A DNA stretch of 64,000 bases from Albibacterium sp035514885 (lineage in GTDB: Bacteria; Bacteroidota; Bacteroidia; Sphingobacteriales; Sphingobacteriaceae): positions 77,362 to 141,361 of the forward strand of contig NZ_DATJCH010000003.1 in assembly GCF_035514885.1 (NCBI RefSeq), in the 5' to 3' direction. A program made the translations under genes and the position numbers. Positions 25,275 through 33,618 of this stretch are shown here, piece by piece. Each line of letters begins with the position of its first letter. The stretch's first letter is position 1. The notes under the pieces are model-generated. The model had not been told where the DNA came from, ran no database searches, and worked only from the letters and a program-made list of their open reading frames with translations.

Positions 25275-27746
25275 TTAGGATGTCTTGGAAGTAGATTTAT
25301 CACCTTTTTGTTCTCTCCAAACTGCAAAGCCTAATACTAAAACTAATATTCCGGAGGCGAAAAGAGAAATCATCTCTCCGGTATAATAAGATTGAGGCTC
25401 GAATTTGAATTCTACTTTATGATTTCCTCCCGGAAGTTGAGCAGCACGTAGAACGTAGTCGGCTCTGAAATAAGGGATCTCAACTCCGTCTACAAATGCT
25501 TTCCATCCTTTATCGTAATAAATTTCAGAAAACACAGCCACAACGTTCGTTGGGGCAGAGTATTCATAAACTAAATGATCCGGACGATAATCAACCAATT
25601 CTATGCTGGCATTTGCCGAAGTACCAACTTTACCAGAATCGATCAGGTGTTTAAATTCTTTGTGAATGATGGCTACATCTTTGGGATTGAAGCTATCAAG
25701 CCCTTGCATTTCCTGTTCGGCATTATCCACAAATTTAACTCGGTTTATAATCCATGCATTTCCTGCAGCAGTGCTTCTATTCTGGATATGCTGAGAATTT
25801 TGTCCGTCAGATGTAATGGCGTATTTCGTATTCAACATATCCAATACATCCTGGTTAATAGCATTATTAAACTGCCGTTCTATAAGCTCCTGATAACGCA
25901 TTAGCTTAGCTGCATGATAGCCTCCAATGGTATTATGGTAATACGATGTACTGGCACTTGAGAATGTAGGGATGGTTAAATCAAGAACCCTATAATCTTT
26001 TTGCGTATCACGTTTAATGAATTTATCTGCTTCTCGTTCCGGAAACTGATTGGCAAGTACAGATTCTTCAACGAAATTATCCTTGTTTAGGTAACGACGA
26101 TTTACGCCCCACATATCTATCAGGATAGCTACCGCTAATAGGACAATAGCCGTTTTGGGTCTCAATTTATCCTTAACCCAGAGCCAAACAATCCCTGAAC
26201 CAAGTAATATAAAAACGAATGACCTAAAGGCATCGCTTCTAGCCATAGAAGCACGATCCTTCACCAATGCATTCAAAATAGCTTGTGCAAAATTATTATC
26301 GCCAAGCTGCTGGCCTAATTGCTGAGCCATTGCTTGATGGTTGCTTGCCTTAAAGCTTAAGAATAGATTCGGTAAGATGGCAACAAGCAATGAGATTCCT
26401 CCAACAATGTAAAAGCTATAAAGCACTTTTTTATCCAGCTTAGGAATATCTCTCTGCTTGGTAATGATTTCATTTAACGCCAGAACTGCAAGGATCGGGA
26501 TAAATAAAGATGCGATAACCAAGGTTGATTCTACTGCTCTGAATTTATTATAAAGAGGGAAGTAGTTAAAGAAGATATCGGAAATAAACGGCAAATGTCT
26601 GCCAAAAGCGAGGAATAAGCTCAAAAGTGTTGCTCCTAACAACCACCATTTCAGACGATTGTGAACAATGAATATCCCCAAAACAAATAAGAAAATCACG
26701 ATCGCACCAAAATACCATGGTCCGGAGGTAAAAGGCTTATCGCCCCAATAGGTTGGCATCTGTTGAGCAAAACCTACTGCTTGATTTGCCGGAACACCTT
26801 CCTGAAGAAGCACTTTTGCAACTTCTGAATTTTCATCCAATTCAGGTCCTGATCCGCCGCCATATGCATTCGGGATTAGGAAAGTCAGATTTTCCATTAC
26901 ACCTTGGCTCCATTGATAGGCATATTCTCTATCAACCCCTTTGGTATCTGCAGCCTTTGTTTCTGTCGTTAGGTTTGATTTTCCTCGAATTGATTCCTGG
27001 CTATATTCATAGGTAGTCCATAACAGACCGGCATTTACTGCTAAAGCTAATACACAAGCTACTGCCAATGATCCGATAGCTTTTCCAAACTCTGCTGTTT
27101 TCTTATCCTTAATGGCATGGTATAATTCTATTCCCACCAATATTAACATGGCAATAAGGAGGTAATAGGTCATTTGAATATGATTCACCCTAATCTCTAA
27201 GGCAAGGAATAAGGCAGTTAGAGCTGCCCCCCATATATACTTACCCCGCAAGGTTAACAGGATACCGGCAATAACAGGTGCGAAAAAGGCAATAGCATAT
27301 GCCTTGCTGGCATGTCCCGCTTCAATATAAATAAAATTATAGGAGGAAAAAGTAAAGGCAATGGCTCCCAATGCTGCAATCCAGGGCTTAACACGCATGA
27401 CACAGAATAACAAATAAGCCCCAATTAAATACAGTAAAATAGTATCGATAGGGTTAGGAAATACCGTTTTAAAGAAACCCATGACATGGGTTGTAATGTT
27501 CTTAGGATAGGATACCCAGATCTGGTAAGAGGGCATTCCACCAAACATAGCATTGGTCCAAAGAGGTGCTGTACCGTCTTCAGCTTTAAAATCCATAATC
27601 TCCCTTTGCATGGCTTTTGCTTGTATAACATCTTGTTGCACAAGCGTTTTACCTTGCCAGGCTGGAGTAAAATAAATAAAGCTGATAGCTATAAATAGTC
27701 CAATGATTGCAAAGTGGACAGAGTTACGCGTAAACCAATGTTTCAT
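25275..27746 (-). CDS. YfhO-family membrane protein
   Basis: An 823-aa integral membrane protein. The first roughly 540 residues contain about a dozen hydrophobic helices; around residue 45-90 lies the conserved loop with QRE...GTAPLWTNAMFGGMPSYQ. The C-terminal half is a soluble extracytoplasmic domain (DYRVLDLTIPTF, YYHNTIGGYHAAKLMRYQE) closing with another hydrophobic helix. This layout matches YfhO proteins, GT-C-like enzymes; B. subtilis YfhO glycosylates lipoteichoic acid, but Bacteroidota lack that polymer, so the substrate here is unknown. It is the last gene of a minus-strand run with tilS, a PH-like gene and a DUF4834 gene, but also has its own -7 box. Confidence 0.88.
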   Translation of the reverse strand: MKHWFTRNSVHFAIIGLFIAISFIYFTPAWQGKTLVQQDVIQAKAMQREIMDFKAEDGTAPLWTNAMFGGMPSYQIWVSYPKNITTHVMGFFKTVFPNPIDTILLYLIGAYLLFCVMRVKPWIAALGAIAFTFSSYNFIYIEAGHASKAYAIAFFAPVIAGILLTLRGKYIWGAALTALFLALEIRVNHIQMTYYLLIAMLILVGIELYHAIKDKKTAEFGKAIGSLAVACVLALAVNAGLLWTTYEYSQESIRGKSNLTTETKAADTKGVDREYAYQWSQGVMENLTFLIPNAYGGGSGPELDENSEVAKVLLQEGVPANQAVGFAQQMPTYWGDKPFTSGPWYFGAIVIFLFVLGIFIVHNRLKWWLLGATLLSLFLAFGRHLPFISDIFFNYFPLYNKFRAVESTLVIASLFIPILAVLALNEIITKQRDIPKLDKKVLYSFYIVGGISLLVAILPNLFLSFKASNHQAMAQQLGQQLGDNNFAQAILNALVKDRASMARSDAFRSFVFILLGSGIVWLWVKDKLRPKTAIVLLAVAILIDMWGVNRRYLNKDNFVEESVLANQFPEREADKFIKRDTQKDYRVLDLTIPTFSSASTSYYHNTIGGYHAAKLMRYQELIERQFNNAINQDVLDMLNTKYAITSDGQNSQHIQNRSTAAGNAWIINRVKFVDNAEQEMQGLDSFNPKDVAIIHKEFKHLIDSGKVGTSANASIELVDYRPDHLVYEYSAPTNVVAVFSEIYYDKGWKAFVDGVEIPYFRADYVLRAAQLPGGNHKVEFKFEPQSYYTGEMISLFASGILVLVLGFAVWREQKGDKSTSKTS

Positions 27747-27771
27747 TCTATGAATTCTATGTCTGAAAATT

Positions 27772-27779
27772 CAAAAATA
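27772..27779 (-). promoter_or_regulatory. -7 box for the YfhO gene
   Basis: TATTTTTG on the minus strand, 25 bp before the ATG, fits TAnnTTTG. No clear -33 partner. Confidence 0.35.
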
Positions 27780-27830
27780 TAGAATAGAATCCAATTTTTA
27801 TGAAGAGAATACTATTTTGTAGAAAAAGCC

Positions 27831-28118
27831 TTACTTTATCTCTTCGAAATCAACAAATTCACCTGCGCGGTTTGCACCGTTATGATTGGGTTGCTGCGGG
27901 GGAATATAATCAATATTGATTTTACCTTCTGGTTTTCTTTGATGTTCACGAGCACTTGTTCTGGTTCTCTGCTGACTTTGTCCCTGAAACTCCTTAAAAG
28001 CTTGCTCCTGCATTTTGCGGGCAAAGCTCCTTAAAATCCAGGGCAATAAACGAGCCATCAGCATACGAAGAAGCCATAAGACCAATATTGCAATAAATAA
28101 AAACTTTATAAAACCCAT
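27831..28118 (-). CDS. DUF4834-type small membrane protein
   Basis: A 95-aa protein starting at the ATG at 28118 (MGFIKFLFIAILVLWLLRML): one N-terminal transmembrane helix (about residues 3-20), a basic amphipathic stretch and a Gln/Arg-rich hydrophilic tail ending GEFVDFEEIK. This matches the small Bacteroidota proteins of DUF4834, whose function is unknown. A start 20 codons upstream is possible but gives a second hydrophobic segment without conservation that I know of. It lies between the PH-like gene and the YfhO gene. Confidence 0.7.
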   Translation of the reverse strand: MGFIKFLFIAILVLWLLRMLMARLLPWILRSFARKMQEQAFKEFQGQSQQRTRTSAREHQRKPEGKINIDYIPPQQPNHNGANRAGEFVDFEEIK

Positions 28119-28210
28119 ATCGTAAAATCCTTTTCTTTTTATAGTTCCTAACAAAAATAATAAAAAACTGTTTACCAATGTCGTTATCGACCCTAAAAGT
28201 GACGAGTGTA

Positions 28211-28690
28211 TTACTTTTGTTGCGCTTGTTTAATGGCGTCTACCAGTTCTTTTGGCCTTTGGCTGCCAATAATGTAAACCAAGCCCTCCCGGTCTGTAAT
28301 CCATACAGCCTTTTTTCCGCCGGCATAGAAGCGAATTTTACCACTTTGATGTAGATTATAAACAGGATTGTTAATCAAAAAGGTACTATATTCTCTATTT
28401 TCTGCACGTACCACGCTATTTAAGTCGATTTTCACCAATCGCGTAGTCCACAATCCCGATAGTTGCACGCTATTCTCTGTGACAGTAATCCGATAATGCA
28501 GCATATACATCATAATGATGGAGACAAAAATGATGATGGAGCCGGCAACTAAAAACAGTCTGCTATTTTCTTCATGCTCTATATTAATATAATAGGCAAC
28601 GAAGCAAAAGAGCGCTAAAAGTAAGCGCACGCTTAACCATCCGCGATCTCGACCGAGGTACTGATTTTCGATATAAATTACTTTACTCAT
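28211..28690 (-). CDS. Small membrane protein with PH-like domain
   Basis: A 159-aa protein. Two hydrophobic helices (about residues 20-36 and 45-66) form a hairpin, followed by a beta-rich C-terminal region (RITVTENSVQLSGLWTTRLVKIDLNSVVRAE and AVWITDREGLVYIIGSQRP) with the layout of bacterial PH-like (bPH) domains and a short terminal helix. Function unknown. Its start overlaps the tilS stop region by 8 bp, so the two are probably translated together. Confidence 0.65.
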   Translation of the reverse strand: MSKVIYIENQYLGRDRGWLSVRLLLALFCFVAYYINIEHEENSRLFLVAGSIIIFVSIIMMYMLHYRITVTENSVQLSGLWTTRLVKIDLNSVVRAENREYSTFLINNPVYNLHQSGKIRFYAGGKKAVWITDREGLVYIIGSQRPKELVDAIKQAQQK

Positions 28691-30011
28691 CTTTTATTTC
28701 ATCGAAGATAATAACTTTTTTAGTTTTTGCAGTTACCTTAAATTTATCGTCAATCCGCCAAGGTAAGATTGCTACGATAGCCTGACTGCCATCTTCAACA
28801 ACAGGCACTTCCTGCTTTAAAGTAACAGGAATTTTTAAAGAGATCAGGAAATCACTTACTTTTTTCTGTCCCTTCATACCCAATGGCTGAAAGCGATCTC
28901 CTTGCTGCCAGGATCGGATCAAGAGTGGCAATTTGATCGTATCAAAATCAACAACTTGGGTAAAACCTGTCAAACTCAAATCTCCCCTATCTGCACTATA
29001 TACTTTATATTTTTTATGAAAACATGTGAATTCATAGGGGAATTCTTTTATAGAGTGGCTCACAAAGCTTTCTCTGACCAGGGGTTTCAATATCAAGTAC
29101 TCGCGATCTACTAATAGCTGATGTGTTGAAGAATAAAACTGTCTTCCTGAGCCATTATTCCAGTCTCTCAATAAATCCGAGAGTACTGCTTCTGTGAAAC
29201 CATAGGGACTGAAAAATTCATACATCCATAAGCTAATTGGATTGAGCTCTTTCAGATGAGATATAAGGATACGAGTTTCTCCATTGGATTCGACCATAAA
29301 GAGTTCTGACCTTAATTCTTCAACAGCCTGAGCCAAAAAAGAAGCAATAGCTTGAAATCGTTTACTATTCGCAAGGAATGTTTTCTCAATTTCCGGGTTG
29401 ATCTTGCGCATAATTGGCAAGACTTCCAACCTGATTCTATTTCTTTTATACTTTGTACTGGCATTGGATGCATCCTCTCGAAAGGCCAGTTTTTTCTGAG
29501 CAACAATCTTTTCAACTTCTTTTCCGGTAAATGCCAATAAAGGACGAATTAATTTATCTCGCTTGGGCAAGATTCCAGATAAACCAGCAATGCCTGTTCC
29601 TCTCAAAAGATTTAGAAATACCGTCTCGACTGAATCTGTCTGATGGTGTGCAACAGCTATAAATGAATAATTATGTTGACTGCGAATTTCTTCTAACCAT
29701 TTATACCTGAGATCACGCGCTGCCATTTGAATAGAGACATGGTTCTCGTTTGAATATTGTTCCGTAGGAAAAGCTGTTGAATAGAAATCAACCTTAAATT
29801 GAACTGCAAGTGTTTTAACAAAATCTTCATCCAAATCGGATGCTTTTTCTCTTAATCCAAAATTACAGTGAGCAATTCCAAATTTGAAGCCGGCTTCTGC
29901 AAATAGATGGGCCATAAGAACAGAATCTTTACCACCACTTACAGCCAGAAGAATCGGCTGTTCTTTGGTAAACAAGTTATTTTCAGCAATAAAGTGCAAA
30001 AACTTATCCAT
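28683..30011 (-). CDS. tilS: tRNA(Ile)-lysidine synthase TilS
   Basis: TilS converts C34 of a tRNA-Ile to lysidine so that it reads AUA. The PP-loop ATP site SGGKDS lies at 25-30 of the chosen start, followed by IAHCNFGLR, VAHHQTDSVETVFLNLLRG and KYKRNRIRLEVLP, all diagnostic. The C-terminal domain (SWQQGDRFQPLGMKGQKKVSDFLI) is present; the length is 442 aa. In-frame ATGs exist at 30011, 30020 and 30053. A -7 box at 30024-30031 puts transcription start near 30017, which favours 30011. First gene of the run toward YfhO. Confidence 0.95.
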   Translation of the reverse strand: MDKFLHFIAENNLFTKEQPILLAVSGGKDSVLMAHLFAEAGFKFGIAHCNFGLREKASDLDEDFVKTLAVQFKVDFYSTAFPTEQYSNENHVSIQMAARDLRYKWLEEIRSQHNYSFIAVAHHQTDSVETVFLNLLRGTGIAGLSGILPKRDKLIRPLLAFTGKEVEKIVAQKKLAFREDASNASTKYKRNRIRLEVLPIMRKINPEIEKTFLANSKRFQAIASFLAQAVEELRSELFMVESNGETRILISHLKELNPISLWMYEFFSPYGFTEAVLSDLLRDWNNGSGRQFYSSTHQLLVDREYLILKPLVRESFVSHSIKEFPYEFTCFHKKYKVYSADRGDLSLTGFTQVVDFDTIKLPLLIRSWQQGDRFQPLGMKGQKKVSDFLISLKIPVTLKQEVPVVEDGSQAIVAILPWRIDDKFKVTAKTKKVIIFDEIKDE

Positions 30012-30023
30012 GAATTGCATAAT

Positions 30024-30031
30024 CAAAGTTA
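30024..30031 (-). promoter_or_regulatory. -7 box of tilS
   Basis: TAACTTTG on the minus strand matches TAnnTTTG and lies 12 bp before the ATG at 30011. It helps decide the tilS start codon. Confidence 0.5.
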
Positions 30032-30043
30032 TGGAAATTATCT

Positions 30044-30060
30044 TTGGCAGCACATTTGCG
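30044..30060 (+). promoter_or_regulatory. Near-consensus sigma-54 promoter before the OstA-like gene
   Basis: TTGGCAGCACATTTGCG has TTGGCA at -24 and TTGC at -12 with GG and GC separated by exactly 10 bp, the diagnostic sigma-54 spacing. It lies in the tilS/OstA-like intergenic region, pointing toward the OstA-like gene, with a predicted transcription start near 30071. Confidence 0.5.
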
Positions 30061-30112
30061 CTTCCTAAAATGACATTTTTATTTTATTATGATTTTGGTT
30101 AAAGCAAAAACG

Positions 30113-30120
30113 TATTTTTG
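30113..30120 (+). promoter_or_regulatory. -7 box of the OstA-like gene
   Basis: TATTTTTG fits TAnnTTTG; a TTTG at 30094-30097 lies 15 bp upstream, slightly too close. It ends 5 bp before the GTG start, so this transcript would be nearly leaderless. Confidence 0.4.
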
Positions 30121-30125
30121 AAGCG

Positions 30126-32435
30126 GTGAAAAAAATAATCTTCTTTTTAGTTATTTTATTGTTTCCTACTTTACTATTGGCTCAGCAAACTATTACTGTA
30201 GTATCCAATACAAAAGTAACCTATGACCAGAAGCGTGGCTCTTACCGGTGGTATCATCCTGTTTTTGCTCATGAAGGAAGTACGTTAGCCGCCGATAGTT
30301 CTGATTTCAACGAAGGAGATAATTTTTTTGATGCCTTTGGCCATGTGGTTATTACCCAACCGAATGGCACGGTTGTTTATGCCGACAAGCTCCATTATAC
30401 GGAAAGCACCCAACAAGCATTGTTAACAGGAAATGTTCGATTAGTAGACCGGGGGGCTACATTAACCACAAATTACCTAACCTATAATATGAAATCAAAG
30501 ATTGGTTCTTATCATGGGGGTGGAAAGATCATTAACGGCACCGATACACTCGATAGTACGCATGGCTATTATTTCGAGAATACGCAGGATGCTTATTTCC
30601 GGGAGAATGTAGTGGTTAGAAGTAAGGACGCTATTATCAATACGGATACCATGCGTTATAACTCCAATTCTAAAGTAGCTTACTTTTACGGGCCTACAAA
30701 CATTAAAGGTGGAAGTGGAAATCTATATACCGAAAATGGTGATTATAATACTGAAACCGATCAGGCAAAGTTTGGAAAAAACAATTTATATACTGAAGGG
30801 AGTAAATTCCTTCGAGGTGATAGTTTATATTATGATGGGATCTTAGGAAATGGCCGTGCGGTAAGGAATGTTCTATTTATAGATACTGCTCAAAAGATTG
30901 TTATGCGTGGACAATTGGGTGTATATACAAAGGCTACGCAAACTACGGTCGTTACTCAAAATGCTTATATTGTTTTAGCGACCGAGGACTCCACCTCCAA
31001 TTCAAATGATTCTACATCAACATTAAACAATACAACATCTACATTAAGCGATACTACATCCACTTTAAGTGACACCACTCAAATGGTGGTTAACGATGCT
31101 GCAATAGATAGCTTATCTACCAAGCCGGAAACAAAAAGAGATTCTACCTTTATGACGGCTGATACTCTTATTTCTCAAGTCATACCCCTTCGTGATTTTA
31201 TTCACCTAAAGTTAAAATTGGGGAAGGAAAATGATAATCTGGATGAACCGGACGAATCAATGAATCTTCCCCCAGATACATCTGTCCGGAATAATATAAT
31301 TAGTCGAGGGGCACTGCTACAAACTGACTCTTTAAGTACGGATTCTTTAAGTAGTGCGGATTCTTTAGCAATAACGACAACCGATTCTTTGAAGGTAAAA
31401 ACCGACTCTTTAACAATAGATACAGTTGATTCTTTGGCAGCTAAAACTCTTGATTCTGCTGATATTCCTATTGATAGCTTAGCAAAAGACCTTCCAAAAG
31501 CAATAACGAAAGCCGTTGCTCTTGATAGTTTGAATAGTATTGATAGCCTGGATTCGCTAAATGTTGGGGAATTCGCTGTTGATTCAACATTTGTATCACC
31601 CGTAAAGGGAGCTGCCGACAGTTTGCTCAATGAAGCAACGAAAGTTGCACTACAGGCTAAAACGGACTCTTTGAGAGTAGATACAGGTGAAACGCGAATT
31701 GTAAAGGCTTACCATAATGTTAAAATTTTCAAATCGGATTTGCAGGCAATTGCCGATTCAGCCTATTATGGTTATGCAGACTCTATTATTCGTTGTTATG
31801 GGAAACCAATTATTTGGTCACAAGGATCGCAGCTTTCTGCCGACACGATTTATATGCTTTTGAAGGATCAGAAAATGAAAAACGTTCTTTTTGACCGGAA
31901 TGCATTTATGGTCAATACACAACTCGATTCCAGTAAATTTAATCAGGTAAAAGGTCGAAAGATAACCGGTTATTTCAAAGACAATAAACTTGATCGAATT
32001 TATGTTGATGGAAATGCAGAAAGCATTTACTTTACGGTCGAAAAGGAAAAGTATACAGGTATGCTGCGAAGTATCAGCAGCCGGATTAAGATCAAGTTCG
32101 AAGATAATAAAATGACCGATGTGATTTCAATTCGAAAGGCAGAGAATGTTTACTATCCTATATCTTCTGTTCCTTCGGGACAAGATATACTGGAAGGCTT
32201 TATATGGAAACCCGAATTGCGACCGAAATCAAAAGAAGAAATAATTCCATCAGGCGATCCCGAAGCAAAGGATGTTCCCGAAGTGAAGGATACGAAAGAG
32301 CTTCCGGTTACTAAAGAAAAAACTACTACCGAAGATGATACTGCTGCGGCATTACCCAGCGAAGCGGCTTCTGCCTCTGATACTCTTAAGCCTGAAGAGC
32401 CTGAAGAAACTGTGCCAGCTTCTGAACCGCAATAG
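30126..32435 (+). CDS. OstA/LptA-like LPS-transport protein with a Ser/Asp-rich insert
   Basis: A 769-aa secreted protein starting with GTG. The signal peptide (1-20, ending LLLAQQ) leads into repeated short beta-strands of OstA type at about 55-285 (GHVVITQPNGTVVYADKL, TGNVRLVDRG), the jellyroll that binds LPS in LptA and the N-domain of LptD. Residues 288-520 are low-complexity, rich in Ser, Thr and Asp, with a TLSDTTS repeat and at least twelve D-S-L tripeptides. A second OstA-like part (about 525-700) follows and the tail is Pro/Glu-rich. The probable role is the periplasmic LPS bridge between the inner-membrane Lpt complex and LptD/LptE, which is inference. The 3' end overlaps the convergent rdgB by 50 bp. 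Confidence 0.85.
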   Translation: MKKIIFFLVILLFPTLLLAQQTITVVSNTKVTYDQKRGSYRWYHPVFAHEGSTLAADSSDFNEGDNFFDAFGHVVITQPNGTVVYADKLHYTESTQQALLTGNVRLVDRGATLTTNYLTYNMKSKIGSYHGGGKIINGTDTLDSTHGYYFENTQDAYFRENVVVRSKDAIINTDTMRYNSNSKVAYFYGPTNIKGGSGNLYTENGDYNTETDQAKFGKNNLYTEGSKFLRGDSLYYDGILGNGRAVRNVLFIDTAQKIVMRGQLGVYTKATQTTVVTQNAYIVLATEDSTSNSNDSTSTLNNTTSTLSDTTSTLSDTTQMVVNDAAIDSLSTKPETKRDSTFMTADTLISQVIPLRDFIHLKLKLGKENDNLDEPDESMNLPPDTSVRNNIISRGALLQTDSLSTDSLSSADSLAITTTDSLKVKTDSLTIDTVDSLAAKTLDSADIPIDSLAKDLPKAITKAVALDSLNSIDSLDSLNVGEFAVDSTFVSPVKGAADSLLNEATKVALQAKTDSLRVDTGETRIVKAYHNVKIFKSDLQAIADSAYYGYADSIIRCYGKPIIWSQGSQLSADTIYMLLKDQKMKNVLFDRNAFMVNTQLDSSKFNQVKGRKITGYFKDNKLDRIYVDGNAESIYFTVEKEKYTGMLRSISSRIKIKFEDNKMTDVISIRKAENVYYPISSVPSGQDILEGFIWKPELRPKSKEEIIPSGDPEAKDVPEVKDTKELPVTKEKTTTEDDTAAALPSEAASASDTLKPEEPEETVPASEPQ

Positions 32436-32967
32436 CACGATGGCTGATGTTGTTTTTTTCTGAGGCATCCATTTGTGCAAAGGATTTCGAATAACCTGTC
32501 GGAATGAATATCGGGTCATATCCGAATCCATTATCTCCCATCCTTTCCATACTGATAGTACCATCAATCCTACCCTCAAAAAAGTATTCTTTATCACCCA
32601 ACAACAAGGATATTACAGTTATAAAGGCTGCTTTCCGATTAGTTTTACCTTTTAAATTATTCAAAAGCAGATCGATATTCTTTTCCATGTCTCTCGATCC
32701 TGAATAACGTGCGGAGAATACACCCGGTTCATTGTTCAATGCTTCAACCATCAATCCTGAATCATCTGCAAAGCAATCTAACTGATAATGTTCTTTGATA
32801 TAATGGCTCTTTTGGCTGGCATTTAATTCAAAGGTATCTCCTGTTTCAGGAATATCAACTGTACAGCCGATATCATCTAAACTTTTTAGAATAATATGGT
32901 CATCCAGCATCGCATTTACTTCTTCTAATTTATGCTTATTATTGGTTGCAAAAACAATCTCTTTCAT
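32386..32967 (-). CDS. rdgB: XTP/dITP diphosphatase (RdgB/HAM1)
   Basis: It hydrolyses non-canonical purine triphosphates such as dITP and XTP, keeping them out of DNA. The N-terminus EIVFATNNKHKLEEVNAML carries the TNN...K phosphate-binding residues, FADDSGLMVEALNNEPGVFSARYSG is the family signature, and GDNGFGYDPIFIP and EKNNISHRAIA complete the active site. The 193 aa are typical. It lies 2 bp after the HolD-like gene, and its last 50 bp overlap the convergent OstA-like gene. Confidence 0.97.
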   Translation of the reverse strand: MKEIVFATNNKHKLEEVNAMLDDHIILKSLDDIGCTVDIPETGDTFELNASQKSHYIKEHYQLDCFADDSGLMVEALNNEPGVFSARYSGSRDMEKNIDLLLNNLKGKTNRKAAFITVISLLLGDKEYFFEGRIDGTISMERMGDNGFGYDPIFIPTGYSKSFAQMDASEKNNISHRAIAVQKLAQFLQALQA

Positions 32968-32969
32968 AT

Positions 32970-33494
32970 TTATAGGTTCATCAGTTTTATTGCATCCCAG
33001 AACAAGCGTTTCTTTTCTGTATCTCGCAGCATCTCTTCAAAGCTATAGCTGTATAGAAACTGGATATTATTTTCTGTTTTTAATATATTCTCTGCGCAGA
33101 CCTCTAATCCTAATAGCTGAGGATCAGCACCTAGAAAGATGCAATTTGCCGGTTGTAATTTTTCTCTAATCTTCTCGAATGTCAAATTAACCTGAGGTTC
33201 TTTATGATTAACAATGACAATGTCTTCCAATGTTAATTTTAAGGCTCGCAATATCTTCATAAACGCAATTTCCGCTTCTGGCGAAAGAAATTCATTGGCA
33301 TTATCTGAAATTACAAAAAGAATATTCTTATTATTGCCTCCATAAGTTTTAAACACGAATTCCTCCTCCTTTTTTTCGGGGAGAATTTCTACCACGGCAT
33401 CATCAATCGAAGGGATTGGAAAATCTATATCGAAGATGGTCTCTGACATCAGGACCTGGAGAGCTAAAGGATTGGAGGTATTCAAGGGACTCAT
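32970..33494 (-). CDS. Uncharacterised protein, possible DNA polymerase III psi (HolD)-like subunit
   Basis: A 174-aa protein without signal peptide or membrane span. The sequence order recalls E. coli psi: an N-terminal peptide with LALQVLMSETIFDI (psi has QLQQLGITQWSL), a hydrophobic strand NILFVISDNANEFL, a helix KILRALKLTLEDIVIV (psi has VLRALTVSPDQVLQL), a strand ANCIFLGADP (psi CNSWRLGTDEP), and a C-terminal helix FEEMLRDTEKKRLFWDAI (psi LTDLRANPTARAALWQQI). Psi links the clamp loader to chi and SSB. The comparison is by eye from memory and is inference. It is co-transcribed with rdgB. A -7 box only 5 bp upstream suggests a leaderless mRNA or a start at Met16. Confidence 0.5.
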   Translation of the reverse strand: MSPLNTSNPLALQVLMSETIFDIDFPIPSIDDAVVEILPEKKEEEFVFKTYGGNNKNILFVISDNANEFLSPEAEIAFMKILRALKLTLEDIVIVNHKEPQVNLTFEKIREKLQPANCIFLGADPQLLGLEVCAENILKTENNIQFLYSYSFEEMLRDTEKKRLFWDAIKLMNL

Positions 33495-33499
33495 GGCTT

Positions 33500-33507
33500 C
33501 AAAGGTA
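33500..33507 (-). promoter_or_regulatory. -7 box of the HolD-like/rdgB unit
   Basis: TACCTTTG on the minus strand is identical to the rplM -7 box and lies 5 bp before the ATG at 33494. No TTTG is found at -33. Confidence 0.45.
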
Positions 33508-33618
33508 AATAAAGCTTCATTTAAACCGTATAATTAATGTTAAAAATCGTTAAAAGCAAAGTCAATCTACGATAAATACCTAACTTAGCAAATCTTTAAA
33601 AATAGATACATATTATAA

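Noticed and set aside
25221..25334. A 37-codon ATG frame in the gene-free stretch
   Set aside because: It runs into the 3' end of the YfhO gene on the other strand, has no ribosome-binding or promoter support, and shows no family resemblance.
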